This document shows positions 30,181-38,792 of a stretch of 64,000 nt of DNA, one piece after another. The translations under genes were made by a program, and so were the position numbers. The notes beneath the pieces are model-generated. The model had not been told where the DNA came from. It saw only the letters and a list, made by a program, of their open reading frames with translations, and ran no database searches. The stretch's first letter is position 1. Every line of letters starts with the position of its first letter. Origin of the DNA: Hydrogenophaga sp. (GTDB taxonomy: Bacteria; Pseudomonadota; Gammaproteobacteria; Burkholderiales; Burkholderiaceae_C); contig NZ_JAHBZK010000003.1 of NCBI RefSeq assembly GCF_019635465.1, positions 1-64,000 of the forward strand, in the 5' to 3' direction.

Positions 30181-31959
30181 TCAGGCCTTGAAGGGCTTGC
30201 CGTAGATGGGCTCTTTGTAGGGAATGGGTGGTAGCTGCCAGGTGCCGGTGGACGGCGGGCGCACGTCGGCGTCGACGTGCACGTCGATCACGCAGGGGCG
30301 CTTGTTCTTGAGGGCCTGTTGCACGGTGGCCGCCAGGTCCTGCGGGCGGGTCACGGTGAATCCATCGGCGCCACAGGCGCGGGCCCAGGCAGCGAAGTCG
30401 GGGTTGTAGCGTTCGCCGCTCTCGCCTTTGTAGAAGGCAGTGCCGATCTCACGACCGTCGAACAGGCCGTATTGCAGGTCGCGAATGGCGCCCCAGGCGA
30501 AGTTGTTCCAGATGATCCAGACAACCGGCAGGTTGTATTCCACGGCCGTGCACAGCACGTACGGCGCCATGGTGAAGCCGCCGTCGCCCACCACCGCCAC
30601 GCAGGGCCGGTCGGGCGCGGCGAGTTGCGCGCCCATGACCCCGCAGACACCGAAGCCCATGCTGGAATAGCCCCAGCTGTTGAGCATGCTTTGCGGCCGG
30701 CGCGCCTGCCAGAACTGCATGAACCAGTTGTGGTGCACGCCCGAGTCGAGCGCGAGGATCACGTCGTCCGGCAAGACCTTCTGCAAGGTGCCGACGACGA
30801 ACTCGGGTCGCAGCGGGCTGGTGGAGTCGCTGAAGTGCGGCCGCACGAAGGCCTCCCACTGCGCCTGCCAACCCTGCACCTGGGCCAGCCAGGGCGCGAA
30901 GCGGCTGGCCGTGATGTCCGGGCGCTGCGCCAGCGCATTGAGCAGCTGCCGCGTGAACACCTTGACGTCGGCGATCACGCCGAGATCGGGCGCGTAGTTG
31001 CGGCCCAGCTCCTGCGGGTCGATGTCCACGTGCACCAGGCGCGTGGTGGGAAAGTTCCAGGAATAGCCCTCGTGCCAACTGGACGAGCTGCGGTCGTCGA
31101 ACCGTGTGCCCAAGGTGATCACCAGGTCGGCGCGGCGGCCCGCCTCGTTGGCCGGGTAGGCGCCGTTGCGGCCGATGAAGCCCAGCGCCAGCGGGTGGTC
31201 GCCGCGGATGCAGCCCATGCCGTTGGGCGAGGTGATGACCGGAATGCCCAGACGTTCAGCCAGCTCGGTGATTTCATCGCCGGCTTCGGACAAGGTGGCC
31301 CCGTGACCGATGAAAAGCGCCGGTTGCTGCGCGGCGGCCAGCAGGTCCAGCGCGGTAGCCACGTCGGCGTCGTTGGCACCCGGGCGGTGAGCGCGGTGGA
31401 TGTGCGAGGCGGGTGGCAGCTCGACGTCCGCTTCCTCCTGGTACACGTTGTAGGGGATGTCCAGGTTCACCGGGCCGGGCCGGCCCGTGACCATGGTGTC
31501 CATGGCTTGGCGCAGGGCCAGCGGCAACATGTCGACACGACTGGGCTGGAAGGCGCGTTTGACCACCGGGCGCATCACCTGCGCGAAGTCGGCCTGGTTG
31601 TGCTTGTACAGCTCCTGGAACGGCGCGCGGTTGTGCTGCGACGTGGGCACGTTGGAGGTGATGCACAGGAAGGCCGACGAGTCCGACAGCGCGGTGGCGC
31701 AGGACATCACCATGTTGGCCGAGCCAGGGCCGGTGGAAGTGAGCGTGGCCACCGGTTTGTGCTTGACGCGAAAGTAGGCGTCGGCCATGTGGCCGGCGCA
31801 CTGCTCGTGGCGTGGCGAGACCAGCTGCAGCTGGTCTTTCACGTCGTACAGCGCGTCCAGGATGCCGACGTTGCCGTGGCCGCAGATGCCGAACACATAG
31901 GGCACCTTCTCCTGAACGAGGTACTGGGCGATCAGTTCGCCGCCTTTCATCTTGGGCAT
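30181..31959 (-). CDS. Thiamine-diphosphate-dependent enzyme (acetolactate-synthase family)
   Basis: 592 residues with the three-domain ThDP-enzyme layout. The PYR domain has GHGNVGILDALYD and the conserved Glu in SPRHEQCAGHMADAYFR (near 52). The central domain spans about 200-330 with ALFIGHGATLSEAG and GRRADLVITLGTRFDDR. The PP domain has the cofactor motif VGDGGFTMAPYVL...NN near 440-470 and the ending KRPCVIDVHVDADVRPP. Reactions in this family include 2-keto acid decarboxylation, carboligation and C-C cleavage. No small regulatory subunit adjoins it, so a biosynthetic acetolactate synthase is unlikely; a catabolic role with the aldehyde dehydrogenase next to it fits better. Confidence 0.88.
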   Translation of the reverse strand: MPKMKGGELIAQYLVQEKVPYVFGICGHGNVGILDALYDVKDQLQLVSPRHEQCAGHMADAYFRVKHKPVATLTSTGPGSANMVMSCATALSDSSAFLCITSNVPTSQHNRAPFQELYKHNQADFAQVMRPVVKRAFQPSRVDMLPLALRQAMDTMVTGRPGPVNLDIPYNVYQEEADVELPPASHIHRAHRPGANDADVATALDLLAAAQQPALFIGHGATLSEAGDEITELAERLGIPVITSPNGMGCIRGDHPLALGFIGRNGAYPANEAGRRADLVITLGTRFDDRSSSSWHEGYSWNFPTTRLVHVDIDPQELGRNYAPDLGVIADVKVFTRQLLNALAQRPDITASRFAPWLAQVQGWQAQWEAFVRPHFSDSTSPLRPEFVVGTLQKVLPDDVILALDSGVHHNWFMQFWQARRPQSMLNSWGYSSMGFGVCGVMGAQLAAPDRPCVAVVGDGGFTMAPYVLCTAVEYNLPVVWIIWNNFAWGAIRDLQYGLFDGREIGTAFYKGESGERYNPDFAAWARACGADGFTVTRPQDLAATVQQALKNKRPCVIDVHVDADVRPPSTGTWQLPPIPYKEPIYGKPFKA

Positions 31960-32010
31960 GGGAGTGTTCCGTTCTCTGTCAATCGTTCGCTGTCTGTCGT
32001 TCGTCGCCGG

Positions 32011-33471
32011 TCAGTTGGTGGTGAAGGTCACCACGCGCTCTTCCGTCATTTCGTGTACCGCGTAGCGCGGGCCTTCGCGGCCGAAGCCGCTGTCCTTGGA
32101 GCCACCGTACGGCATGAGGTCCACCCGCGAGCTGGATGTCTCGTTGATGTGCACCCCGCCCACCTCCAGTTGCTGCGCCGCCGCGAAGGCAGCGTCGAGC
32201 TGGTTGGTGAAGATGCCGGTGGCCAGACCAAAGGGTGTGGCGTTCACCCGCGCGACGGCCTGCGCCAGCGTCTTGAACGGCACGACGCACACCACCGGGC
32301 CGAACACCTCGCTGCAGCCCACGCGCATGTCGTCGCGAATGTTGGTGAGCAGCGTGGGCGGCACCACGGCACCCTGGCGCGCGCCGCCGGCCAGGCGTTT
32401 GGCGCCCGAGGCCATGGCCTCCTCGATCCAGGCTTCGATGCGAATGGCGGCGTCCTCGCTGATGACCGGGCCGACGAAGGTCTTGTCGTCGGAGGGATCG
32501 CCATACGCCAGGGCCTGCACCATCGACGCCAACCGCTGCTCCACCTCGGCTTGCAGGGATTCATGCACCAGCAGCAATTGCACCGAGGTGCAAACCTGAC
32601 CGGCCTTGCGGTAACCCGCGTTGACGATCTTGGGCAGGGCCGCGTCCAGGCGTGCGTCCTCACAAAGAATGGTGCAGGCAATCGACCCCAGCTCCATCTG
32701 CGTGCGCCGCAGGCCGGCGGCCTGCTGGATCAGGCGACCCACTTCGGTGCTGCCGGTGAATGCGAAGAAGCGAACGCGCGGGTCGGCCTGCAGCCAGCCC
32801 ACCACGTCACCGCTGCCGTGCAACACGCTCAGAAAGCCCGGTGGCAGACCGGCTTCCATCAGCACCTCGGCCAGCAGGCAGGCCGTCAGCGGCGTGTGGG
32901 TGGAGGGCTTGAGGATGACCGCATTGCCCGCGGCAAACGCTGGCGCGACCTTGTGCGTCACCGTGTTGAGCGGCGAGTTGAACGGCGTGATGGCCGCCAC
33001 CACGCCCAGCGGCACGCGGATGGTGAAGCCCAGCCGACCGGCCGCGCCCGGCGCTCCCGCCAGGGGAATCACGTCGCCCGCCAGACGGCGCGCCTCGTCG
33101 GCCGACAGCTTGAGCGTTTGCAGGCAGCGGCGCACCTCGCCCATGGCGTCGCTCTGGGTAAAGCCCGCCTCGCGCTGCATGGCTCGCACAAACGCATCGG
33201 CGCGGGCCTCCAGCAAGGTCGCAGCGCGGTCGAGCACAACGCCGCGCTCGTAGGCCGACGGCACACCTGCCCGGAAGGCGGCGTGCGCCAGTTCCACGGC
33301 ACGCTGTACCTGGGCCGCATCGGCCTGCGTCAGGGTCGCGAACGGCTGCTGCGAGTATTTGTCACGCACCGTCACGCGCACGCCCTCGCCATCCACCCAT
33401 TGACCATTGATGAGCTGGCGCAGCACGCCATGGCGATCCGCTTCCTGTACGGCGTTTGCCTGGCGCTCCAT
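32011..33471 (-). CDS. NAD(P)-dependent aldehyde dehydrogenase
   Basis: 486 residues: a typical ALDH with PLGVVAAITPFNSPLNTVTHK, AGNAVILKPSTHTPLTA, FTGSTEVGRLIQQ, the general base Glu260 in QMELGSIACTILCEDA, the nucleophile Cys294 in AGQVCTSVQ, and CSEVFGPVVCV. The ATG at 33471 was chosen over the GTG just before it because AGGAGG lies seven bases upstream. It shares one base with the cupin stop (TGATG). It most likely oxidises an aldehyde produced by the ThDP enzyme encoded next (inference). Confidence 0.92.
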   Translation of the reverse strand: MERQANAVQEADRHGVLRQLINGQWVDGEGVRVTVRDKYSQQPFATLTQADAAQVQRAVELAHAAFRAGVPSAYERGVVLDRAATLLEARADAFVRAMQREAGFTQSDAMGEVRRCLQTLKLSADEARRLAGDVIPLAGAPGAAGRLGFTIRVPLGVVAAITPFNSPLNTVTHKVAPAFAAGNAVILKPSTHTPLTACLLAEVLMEAGLPPGFLSVLHGSGDVVGWLQADPRVRFFAFTGSTEVGRLIQQAAGLRRTQMELGSIACTILCEDARLDAALPKIVNAGYRKAGQVCTSVQLLLVHESLQAEVEQRLASMVQALAYGDPSDDKTFVGPVISEDAAIRIEAWIEEAMASGAKRLAGGARQGAVVPPTLLTNIRDDMRVGCSEVFGPVVCVVPFKTLAQAVARVNATPFGLATGIFTNQLDAAFAAAQQLEVGGVHINETSSSRVDLMPYGGSKDSGFGREGPRYAVHEMTEERVVTFTTN

Positions 33472-33857
33472 CACAGCACCTCCTCTTCGTCCGACGCCGG
33501 CGTGGTGATCACGAGGAACACCAGCCCCGCGGTCCCGGTGTTGGTGAAGCTGTGGCGCACGCCCGGCGGCACGAACACATAGTCGTGCGGGTGCATGAGG
33601 TGACGCTGATCGTCCAGCGTGAGCACGCCCTCGCCTTCCAGCACGTAGTAGATCTGTTCCTGCACCTTGTGCACATGCTCCTGCACGCTAGCCATGGGCG
33701 CATAGCGCGAGATGCGGAAGTCCACCCGCGAACTGCCGGTGGTGTCGGGACCGGCGAGCTCCTTGGAGAGCGCACCACCGAAGTGGCCCGGATATTCCTT
33801 CCAGGGCAGGTGCGCCATTTTTTCCAGCAGCAGACGGGGGCCTTGTTTTTGGTTCAT
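33471..33857 (-). CDS. Cupin-domain protein
   Basis: 128 residues with one cupin barrel. Motif 1 is MASVQEHVHKVQEQIYYVLEGEG, with a His-x-His and Glu metal site, and motif 2 is HPHDYVFVPPGVRHSFTNTG. Start MNQKQGPRLL was preferred because AAGGA sits directly against the earlier ATG but nine bases before this one. It is cytoplasmic by sequence. Small cupins of this kind act as isomerases, dioxygenases or sensors; nothing here decides which. Confidence 0.85.
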   Translation of the reverse strand: MNQKQGPRLLLEKMAHLPWKEYPGHFGGALSKELAGPDTTGSSRVDFRISRYAPMASVQEHVHKVQEQIYYVLEGEGVLTLDDQRHLMHPHDYVFVPPGVRHSFTNTGTAGLVFLVITTPASDEEEVL

Positions 33858-33880
33858 GGTTGTCATTCCTTGTCCGGGCC

Positions 33881-36415
33881 TCACAGCCACAGGATCTTCT
33901 TGCGGTAATCGAGGTCGGTGAGCAAGGGCTCGGCGGGCCCTTCGTGGAACACCGCGCCGCGCTCGAGGGCATACACGCGGTCGGCGAGGGCCAGCACGAG
34001 GTCGAGGTTGTGCTCCACGATGACGATGGACACATGCTGGCGCAAGCGGTCAAACACGGTGAACAGCTCCTGCACCACGGTGGGGGCCAGGCCTTCGAAG
34101 GGCTCGTCGAGCAACAGCAGCTGCACATTGCCCGACAGCGCGCGCGCCACCGCCACCATCTGCTGCTCACCACCCGACAGGTAGTCGGCTGCGATGTGCA
34201 TGCGCTCGCGGATGCGCGGGAAGTACTCGACGATCTTCTCTTCGTCCCAGACCACACCGGTGCGCCCATCGGTGGGACGGGCCAGTCGGCCCAGTGCCAG
34301 GTTTTCGGCCACCGTCATGCCCGCGAACAGGCCGCGACCCTGCGGCACATAACCGATGCCCAGGCGCGCGATGTCGGGCGCAGCCAATCCGGCAATGTCG
34401 CGACCGTTGAAAACCACGCGGCCACTGGCCGGCGGCACCAGGCCCACCAGGCTCTTGAGCAAGGTGGACTTGCCCGCCCCATTGCGACCCAGCAGCGCCA
34501 CGATCTCGCCCTGGCGCACCTGCAGGCTGGCGTCGTTGAGGATGTGACTCTTGCCGTAAAAGGCGTTGACTTGGTGGAAGTCGAGCACCAGGGGCCGTTG
34601 ACCACTTGCGACGTCGCTGCGGCCAGTGACTGGGGGCGTGCCGCTGCCGGTGTAGATGGCCTGCACCCGCTCGTCGTCGCGCACGGCGTCGGGCGTGCCG
34701 CTCATGAGCACCTCGCCCTGGTTCATCACCGTCACGCGGTGAGACAGGGCGAGCACCCGGTCGATGTCGTGCTCGACGATGAGCACCGGAATGTTGCTGG
34801 CAATGGTGGCCACCAGGCGCGACACGCGCTCGCGCTCGGCCGCGGCCAGCCCGGCCAGCGGTTCGTCCATCAACAGCACCTGCGGCTTGGAGCCGAGCGC
34901 AATGCCCAGGTCCACCAGGCGCTGGCCACCATAGGAAAGATCCCCACCGCCCACCGATTCCATGCCCTCCAGGCCGAGGAACTTCATCAGTTCGGCGGTT
35001 TCTGCCTGGATGGTCGGGAAGCTGTCGATGTCGCGCCAGAAGTTGAAGCGCGCCGGGTGACGGGCCTGTAGCGACAGGCGCAGGTTCTCCTGGATGCTCA
35101 GCCCCTTGAACAGGTTGGTGATCTGGAACGAGCGCGCCAGGCCCTGCTGGCAGATGCGGTCGGGTGGCAAGTGGTGAATCGGCTGGCCGTGCAGGCTCAC
35201 CGAGCCCGCGCTGGGCGCGAACATGCCGGAGATCAGGTTGAAGGTGGTGGTCTTGCCCGCGCCGTTGGGGCCGATGAGCGCGTGGATCTGACCGGCCTGC
35301 ACCGCAAGGTTGGCCCCGCGCACGGCCTGGATGCCGCCAAAGCGCATGTCCACGGCCTGGGCTTCGAGCACCGTCCCTTCGCGGCGGGCGGGCCGCAGGA
35401 AGGCGGGCAGGGGCAGGCCCTCGTAGATCTTGCGCTTGCTCATGGCGGCGCTGTCGTTGGGCGGCGGGTGCAGGCGGCGCTGTATCTGGGCCCAGATGCC
35501 GGCCAGGCCTGCGGGCGAAAAAATGATGAAGCCGACAAAGATCAGGCCGAAGTACAGCAGCCAGTTGTCGGTCCACATCGAGAACAGTTCGCGGAACAGC
35601 AGGAAGAACAACGCCCCCAGTGCCGGCCCCAGGAAGCTGTGCATGCCACCAATGACGACCATGGCCAGCAGCTCGCCCGAAAAATGCACCGCCGTGGATT
35701 CGGCGGCTGCCAATCGGTGCAGGAACACCAGCAGCGAGCCGGCCAATGCGGTCACGCAAGCGGACAGCACGAAGGCCAGCAGCTTGTAGCGGTTCACGTC
35801 GTAGCCCTGGAACGTGGCGCGTTGTTGGTTCTCGCGGATGGCCACGAGCACGTGCCCGAACGGCGAGCGGACCACGCGGTACAGCGCGCACACGACCACG
35901 AAGGCCACGACCGCCGCAAACACGTAATAGCTCAGGTGGCCATTCAGGTCGATGGGACCGAACCGCGCGCGCTCAATGCCTCCCAGTCCACCTTCGCCAC
36001 CCGTCAGGCTCGTCCAGCGAAACGAGACGGCAAAGGTCAGCGCGCACAGGGCCAGGGTAAGCAGCGAGAAGTAGACACCGCGCCGGCGCAGGATCAGGAA
36101 GCCGACCACCAGCGACAACGCCGCCGTGAACAGCACCGCGAACAACATGGGCAACAGCATCTGATTGGGAAACCAGTGCACCTGCGCCAACCCCGCGGCG
36201 TAGCTGCCGATGCCGAACCAGGCCGCATGCCCGAAGGAAACCAGGCCGGTGTAGCCCACGAGCAGGTTCAGCCCCATGGCCGCCAGCGCGAGGATGACGA
36301 CAACAGTCGCGGCGTCCAGCGTCAGGCCGATGGCCTGGAACACCAGCGGCAGCAGCACCAGGGAAGCACCGGCGATCCACAGCACACGGTATTTGGGTGT
36401 CAGAAAGGCACTCAT
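33881..36415 (-). CDS. LivM-LivG-LivF triple fusion, branched-chain-type ABC transporter
   Basis: 844 residues combining one permease and both ATPases of a LIV-type importer. Residues 1-324 are LivM, with about ten hydrophobic segments and MGLNLLVGYTGLVSFGHAAWFG. Residues about 325-605 are LivG: Walker A GPNGAGKTTTFNL, signature LSYGGQR, Walker B VLLMDEPLAG. Residues about 607-844 are LivF: Walker [12 protein letters not shown], signature LSGGEQQMVAVARAL, Walker B LLLLDEPFEG, and the LivF ending YRKKILWL. Junctions are in frame with no stops. An internal Met325 (MSKRKIYEG) could mark the former livG start. It follows livH by 11 bases. Confidence 0.93.
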   Translation of the reverse strand: MSAFLTPKYRVLWIAGASLVLLPLVFQAIGLTLDAATVVVILALAAMGLNLLVGYTGLVSFGHAAWFGIGSYAAGLAQVHWFPNQMLLPMLFAVLFTAALSLVVGFLILRRRGVYFSLLTLALCALTFAVSFRWTSLTGGEGGLGGIERARFGPIDLNGHLSYYVFAAVVAFVVVCALYRVVRSPFGHVLVAIRENQQRATFQGYDVNRYKLLAFVLSACVTALAGSLLVFLHRLAAAESTAVHFSGELLAMVVIGGMHSFLGPALGALFFLLFRELFSMWTDNWLLYFGLIFVGFIIFSPAGLAGIWAQIQRRLHPPPNDSAAMSKRKIYEGLPLPAFLRPARREGTVLEAQAVDMRFGGIQAVRGANLAVQAGQIHALIGPNGAGKTTTFNLISGMFAPSAGSVSLHGQPIHHLPPDRICQQGLARSFQITNLFKGLSIQENLRLSLQARHPARFNFWRDIDSFPTIQAETAELMKFLGLEGMESVGGGDLSYGGQRLVDLGIALGSKPQVLLMDEPLAGLAAAERERVSRLVATIASNIPVLIVEHDIDRVLALSHRVTVMNQGEVLMSGTPDAVRDDERVQAIYTGSGTPPVTGRSDVASGQRPLVLDFHQVNAFYGKSHILNDASLQVRQGEIVALLGRNGAGKSTLLKSLVGLVPPASGRVVFNGRDIAGLAAPDIARLGIGYVPQGRGLFAGMTVAENLALGRLARPTDGRTGVVWDEEKIVEYFPRIRERMHIAADYLSGGEQQMVAVARALSGNVQLLLLDEPFEGLAPTVVQELFTVFDRLRQHVSIVIVEHNLDLVLALADRVYALERGAVFHEGPAEPLLTDLDYRKKILWL

Positions 36416-36426
36416 TCTTCTGTTTC

Positions 36427-37302
36427 TCACTCGAAGCGCTCGATGCGCTCACCCAGCAGGCCACGCGGACGGAACATCAACACCAGGAACATCAGCACGT
36501 ACATCGACGCTTCGCTGGCGGCTGGCACAAAGTGCGTGGTGACGCCACGCACCACGCCCACCAGGAACGCGGCCAGCACCACACCCCAGAAGCTGCCAAG
36601 CCCGCCGATCACCACGACAACGAACGCCACGGTCATGATCTCCATGCCCATGGCCGGATGCACCATGGCAATGGGGCCGAACAGCACACCACCCAGCGCG
36701 GCCGTGGCCACACCCAGCACGACGATGGCGGTCATGTAGGGCTGCAGCCGGATGCCCAGCACCGCCACCATGTCGGGCTTTTGCACGCCCGCGCGCACCA
36801 CGCGTCCGAACGCTGTCTTGTGCAGCAGCAACCAGATGCCCGACATCACAACGATCACCACCGCCAGGATGAACAGGCGGTAGCGCGAGAACAGGAACTC
36901 GCCCACCAACACGTTGCCCTTGAAGGCCGCCGGCATGTTCGATGGCAACGGGGCCGAGCCCCAGATCATGCGCAGCGCCTGCTCGGCAACCAGGGCCAGG
37001 CCGAAGGTGACCAGCAGGCTCAGGATCGGGTCGGCGGTGTAGAAGCGGCGCAGCAGGTAGCGCTCGAACAGGATGCCGAGCAGGCCCACGAGCAAGGGCG
37101 TGATGAGGATGCTGGCGCCGAAGCCCGCGAAGCGGATCACCTCCAGCGACAAGTAGGCACCCAGCGCATAGAAGGCGCCGTGCGACAGGTTCACGATGCC
37201 GCCCACGCTGAAGATCAGCGAAAGGCCCAGCGCGAGCAGCAGGTAGTAGCCCCCGAGCACCAGGCCGTTGACGACCTGTTCGAGCAAGAACACGATTTCC
37301 AT
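36427..37302 (-). CDS. LivH-type ABC permease
   Basis: 291 residues with about eight membrane helices: LLEQVVNGLVLGGYYLLLAL at the start, the permease loop GGIVNLSHGAFYALGAYLSL, and VVVIGGLGSFWGVVLAAFLVG near the C-terminus. It pairs with the LivM part of the downstream fusion to form the membrane channel. Genes before and after are the binding protein and the fused LivMGF, giving a complete LIV importer. Confidence 0.93.
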   Translation of the reverse strand: MEIVFLLEQVVNGLVLGGYYLLLALGLSLIFSVGGIVNLSHGAFYALGAYLSLEVIRFAGFGASILITPLLVGLLGILFERYLLRRFYTADPILSLLVTFGLALVAEQALRMIWGSAPLPSNMPAAFKGNVLVGEFLFSRYRLFILAVVIVVMSGIWLLLHKTAFGRVVRAGVQKPDMVAVLGIRLQPYMTAIVVLGVATAALGGVLFGPIAMVHPAMGMEIMTVAFVVVVIGGLGSFWGVVLAAFLVGVVRGVTTHFVPAASEASMYVLMFLVLMFRPRGLLGERIERFE

Positions 37303-37385
37303 GGAATGGCGGAAGGAGTGATGACGCCGACGCCGCAGACAAGCGACGTCGGCCGGTGTGAATCAGCGCATCACGTGGTGGCGCG

Positions 37386-38636
37386 TCACATCTTGCAAGC
37401 GCTCTCCGAGCGTGTCGGCGCGAGCTTCTCCAGCGGTTCGTTCGGTGCGGGCACCGCATCACCGAACAGCAGGAAGTCCTGCGGGCCCTTGGACTGGCCT
37501 TTGGGCTTCACCGTGAAGGGATAGGCTTCCTGCATGAGCTGGTGGTCCCAGCTGCGGAAGTAGGCCTTGCGCGACTTGAGCACGTCGAACTGCGCCTCGG
37601 ACTCGAAGTACGCGATCAGCTTGTCGGTGTCGGTCGACTTCGTCTCCTTCATCGCCTGCACCATCATCATGAGCGAGACGTACTCGATCCACGCGTGGTT
37701 CTCAGGCATGCGGCCGTACTTCTTGGTGAAGCGCTCGACAAACGACTGGGTGCCCGGTGTCTTGATCTCGTGGTGCCAGACCGTGGGCCAGATGCCACCC
37801 AGGTTGCCCTCACCCGCGGCCCAGGCGTCGGCGGTGTTCAGGTTGAAACCCGCCACCGGGAACTTCAGACCGAACTCGGCGTACTGCTTGACGAAGTTGG
37901 TGACCTGGTTGCCCCCGAGGTTGGTGGCAATCAGGTCGGGCCGGGCCTGACGGATCTTGAGCAGCTGCGGGCTGAAGTCGGTCAGGTCGGTGGCCACGAG
38001 TTCGTCGCCAATCACCGTGCCGCCATTGTTGGTGAAGAAGCGCTTGGCCGCACGCGACAGGTCGTGCCCGAACAGGTAGTCGGAGGTGAGCGCAAAGATC
38101 TTCTTGTCCTTGACCAGGCCCTGGCGTAGCAAGGCTTCCCCTGCGGCGTTGACCATCACCGTGACAGGGATGTCCACGTGGAAGGTGTAGCGGTTGCAGT
38201 CCTTGCCGCGCAGGGCATCCGAGCGTGCACCGATGCTCATGAACAACACCTTGTTGCGCGCGGCCACCTGCGAGATGGTGAGTGCCGATGCGGAGTTGAT
38301 CTCGCCCATCAGCACGTGCACCTTCTCGCGCTCGATCATTCGTTGCGCCTTGCTCGATGCGGTCTGCGGGTTCACCGAATCTTCGCTGGTGAGCTCGATC
38401 TGCCGACCATTGACGCCACCCGCAGCGTTGACCTCTTCGACCGCCATCTTGATGCCTTGCACTGCGTAGCTACCGAGTGCGCCCAGGAAGCCCGTCAACG
38501 GCGTGAGATGGCCGATGCGGATCGGTTCGTTGCCCTGCGCAAAGGCGGGAAGCCCCAGCGCGGTACTGCCAGCGACCAATGCGCCGGCCTTGAGCAGCGT
38601 GCGACGCTGCGTTCCCATGTCCTGTGTCTTGTCCAC
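37386..38636 (-). CDS. LIV-type ABC substrate-binding protein with Tat-like signal
   Basis: 416 residues, Peripla_BP_6 fold: IRIGHLTPLTGFLGALGSYAVQGIKMAVEE, then GRQIELTSEDSVNPQTASSKAQRMI and VHVLMGEINSAS. The leader has a twin-arginine motif (TQRRTLLKAGALVAGSTALG) and cleavage near AFAQG. A GTG start at 38636 is preferred because GAGGAG lies about seven bases upstream; the ATG at 38618 is an alternative. First gene of the twelve-gene unit. The ligand is not necessarily an amino acid; this family also binds aromatic and short-chain acids. Confidence 0.9.
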   Translation of the reverse strand: MDKTQDMGTQRRTLLKAGALVAGSTALGLPAFAQGNEPIRIGHLTPLTGFLGALGSYAVQGIKMAVEEVNAAGGVNGRQIELTSEDSVNPQTASSKAQRMIEREKVHVLMGEINSASALTISQVAARNKVLFMSIGARSDALRGKDCNRYTFHVDIPVTVMVNAAGEALLRQGLVKDKKIFALTSDYLFGHDLSRAAKRFFTNNGGTVIGDELVATDLTDFSPQLLKIRQARPDLIATNLGGNQVTNFVKQYAEFGLKFPVAGFNLNTADAWAAGEGNLGGIWPTVWHHEIKTPGTQSFVERFTKKYGRMPENHAWIEYVSLMMMVQAMKETKSTDTDKLIAYFESEAQFDVLKSRKAYFRSWDHQLMQEAYPFTVKPKGQSKGPQDFLLFGDAVPAPNEPLEKLAPTRSESACKM

Positions 38637-38792
38637 GTCTTGTCTCCTCGTTTTGGGGTTTTCACCTTGTTGCGGGAGGCATGATAGGAAGCACCAGTCA
38701 GAGTGAAAAATACTGTTTTCCGAGATTGGATAGAAGAAAATCCTATAGCCCTGAAAACCCTCACCGGACGCCTGCAGACGTCCGCCAGCCAC
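38637..38792. promoter_or_regulatory. Divergent control region of the twelve-gene unit and its LysR gene
   Basis: 156 bases, AT-rich compared with the surroundings (for example GTGAAAAATACTGTTTTCC). It holds the dyad ATAG-N9-CTAT (38730-38746), which resembles a LysR-type operator. Activation of the leftward operon by the adjacent LysR is the usual arrangement, but here it is inferred from position. Confidence 0.5.

Noticed and set aside
30181-31959. Biosynthetic acetolactate synthase (ilvB)
   Set aside because: No small subunit or other branched-chain biosynthetic gene adjoins it, and the context is catabolic. It was left as a ThDP-enzyme family member.
30277-33582. 1101-codon open frame on the plus strand
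   Set aside because: Antisense shadow of the ThDP enzyme and aldehyde dehydrogenase genes, caused by high GC at third codon positions. The translation has no domain.
24046-38636. Genomic island or prophage
   Set aside because: No integrase, transposase, attachment repeats or tRNA gene at either end, and base composition looks like the rest of the window.
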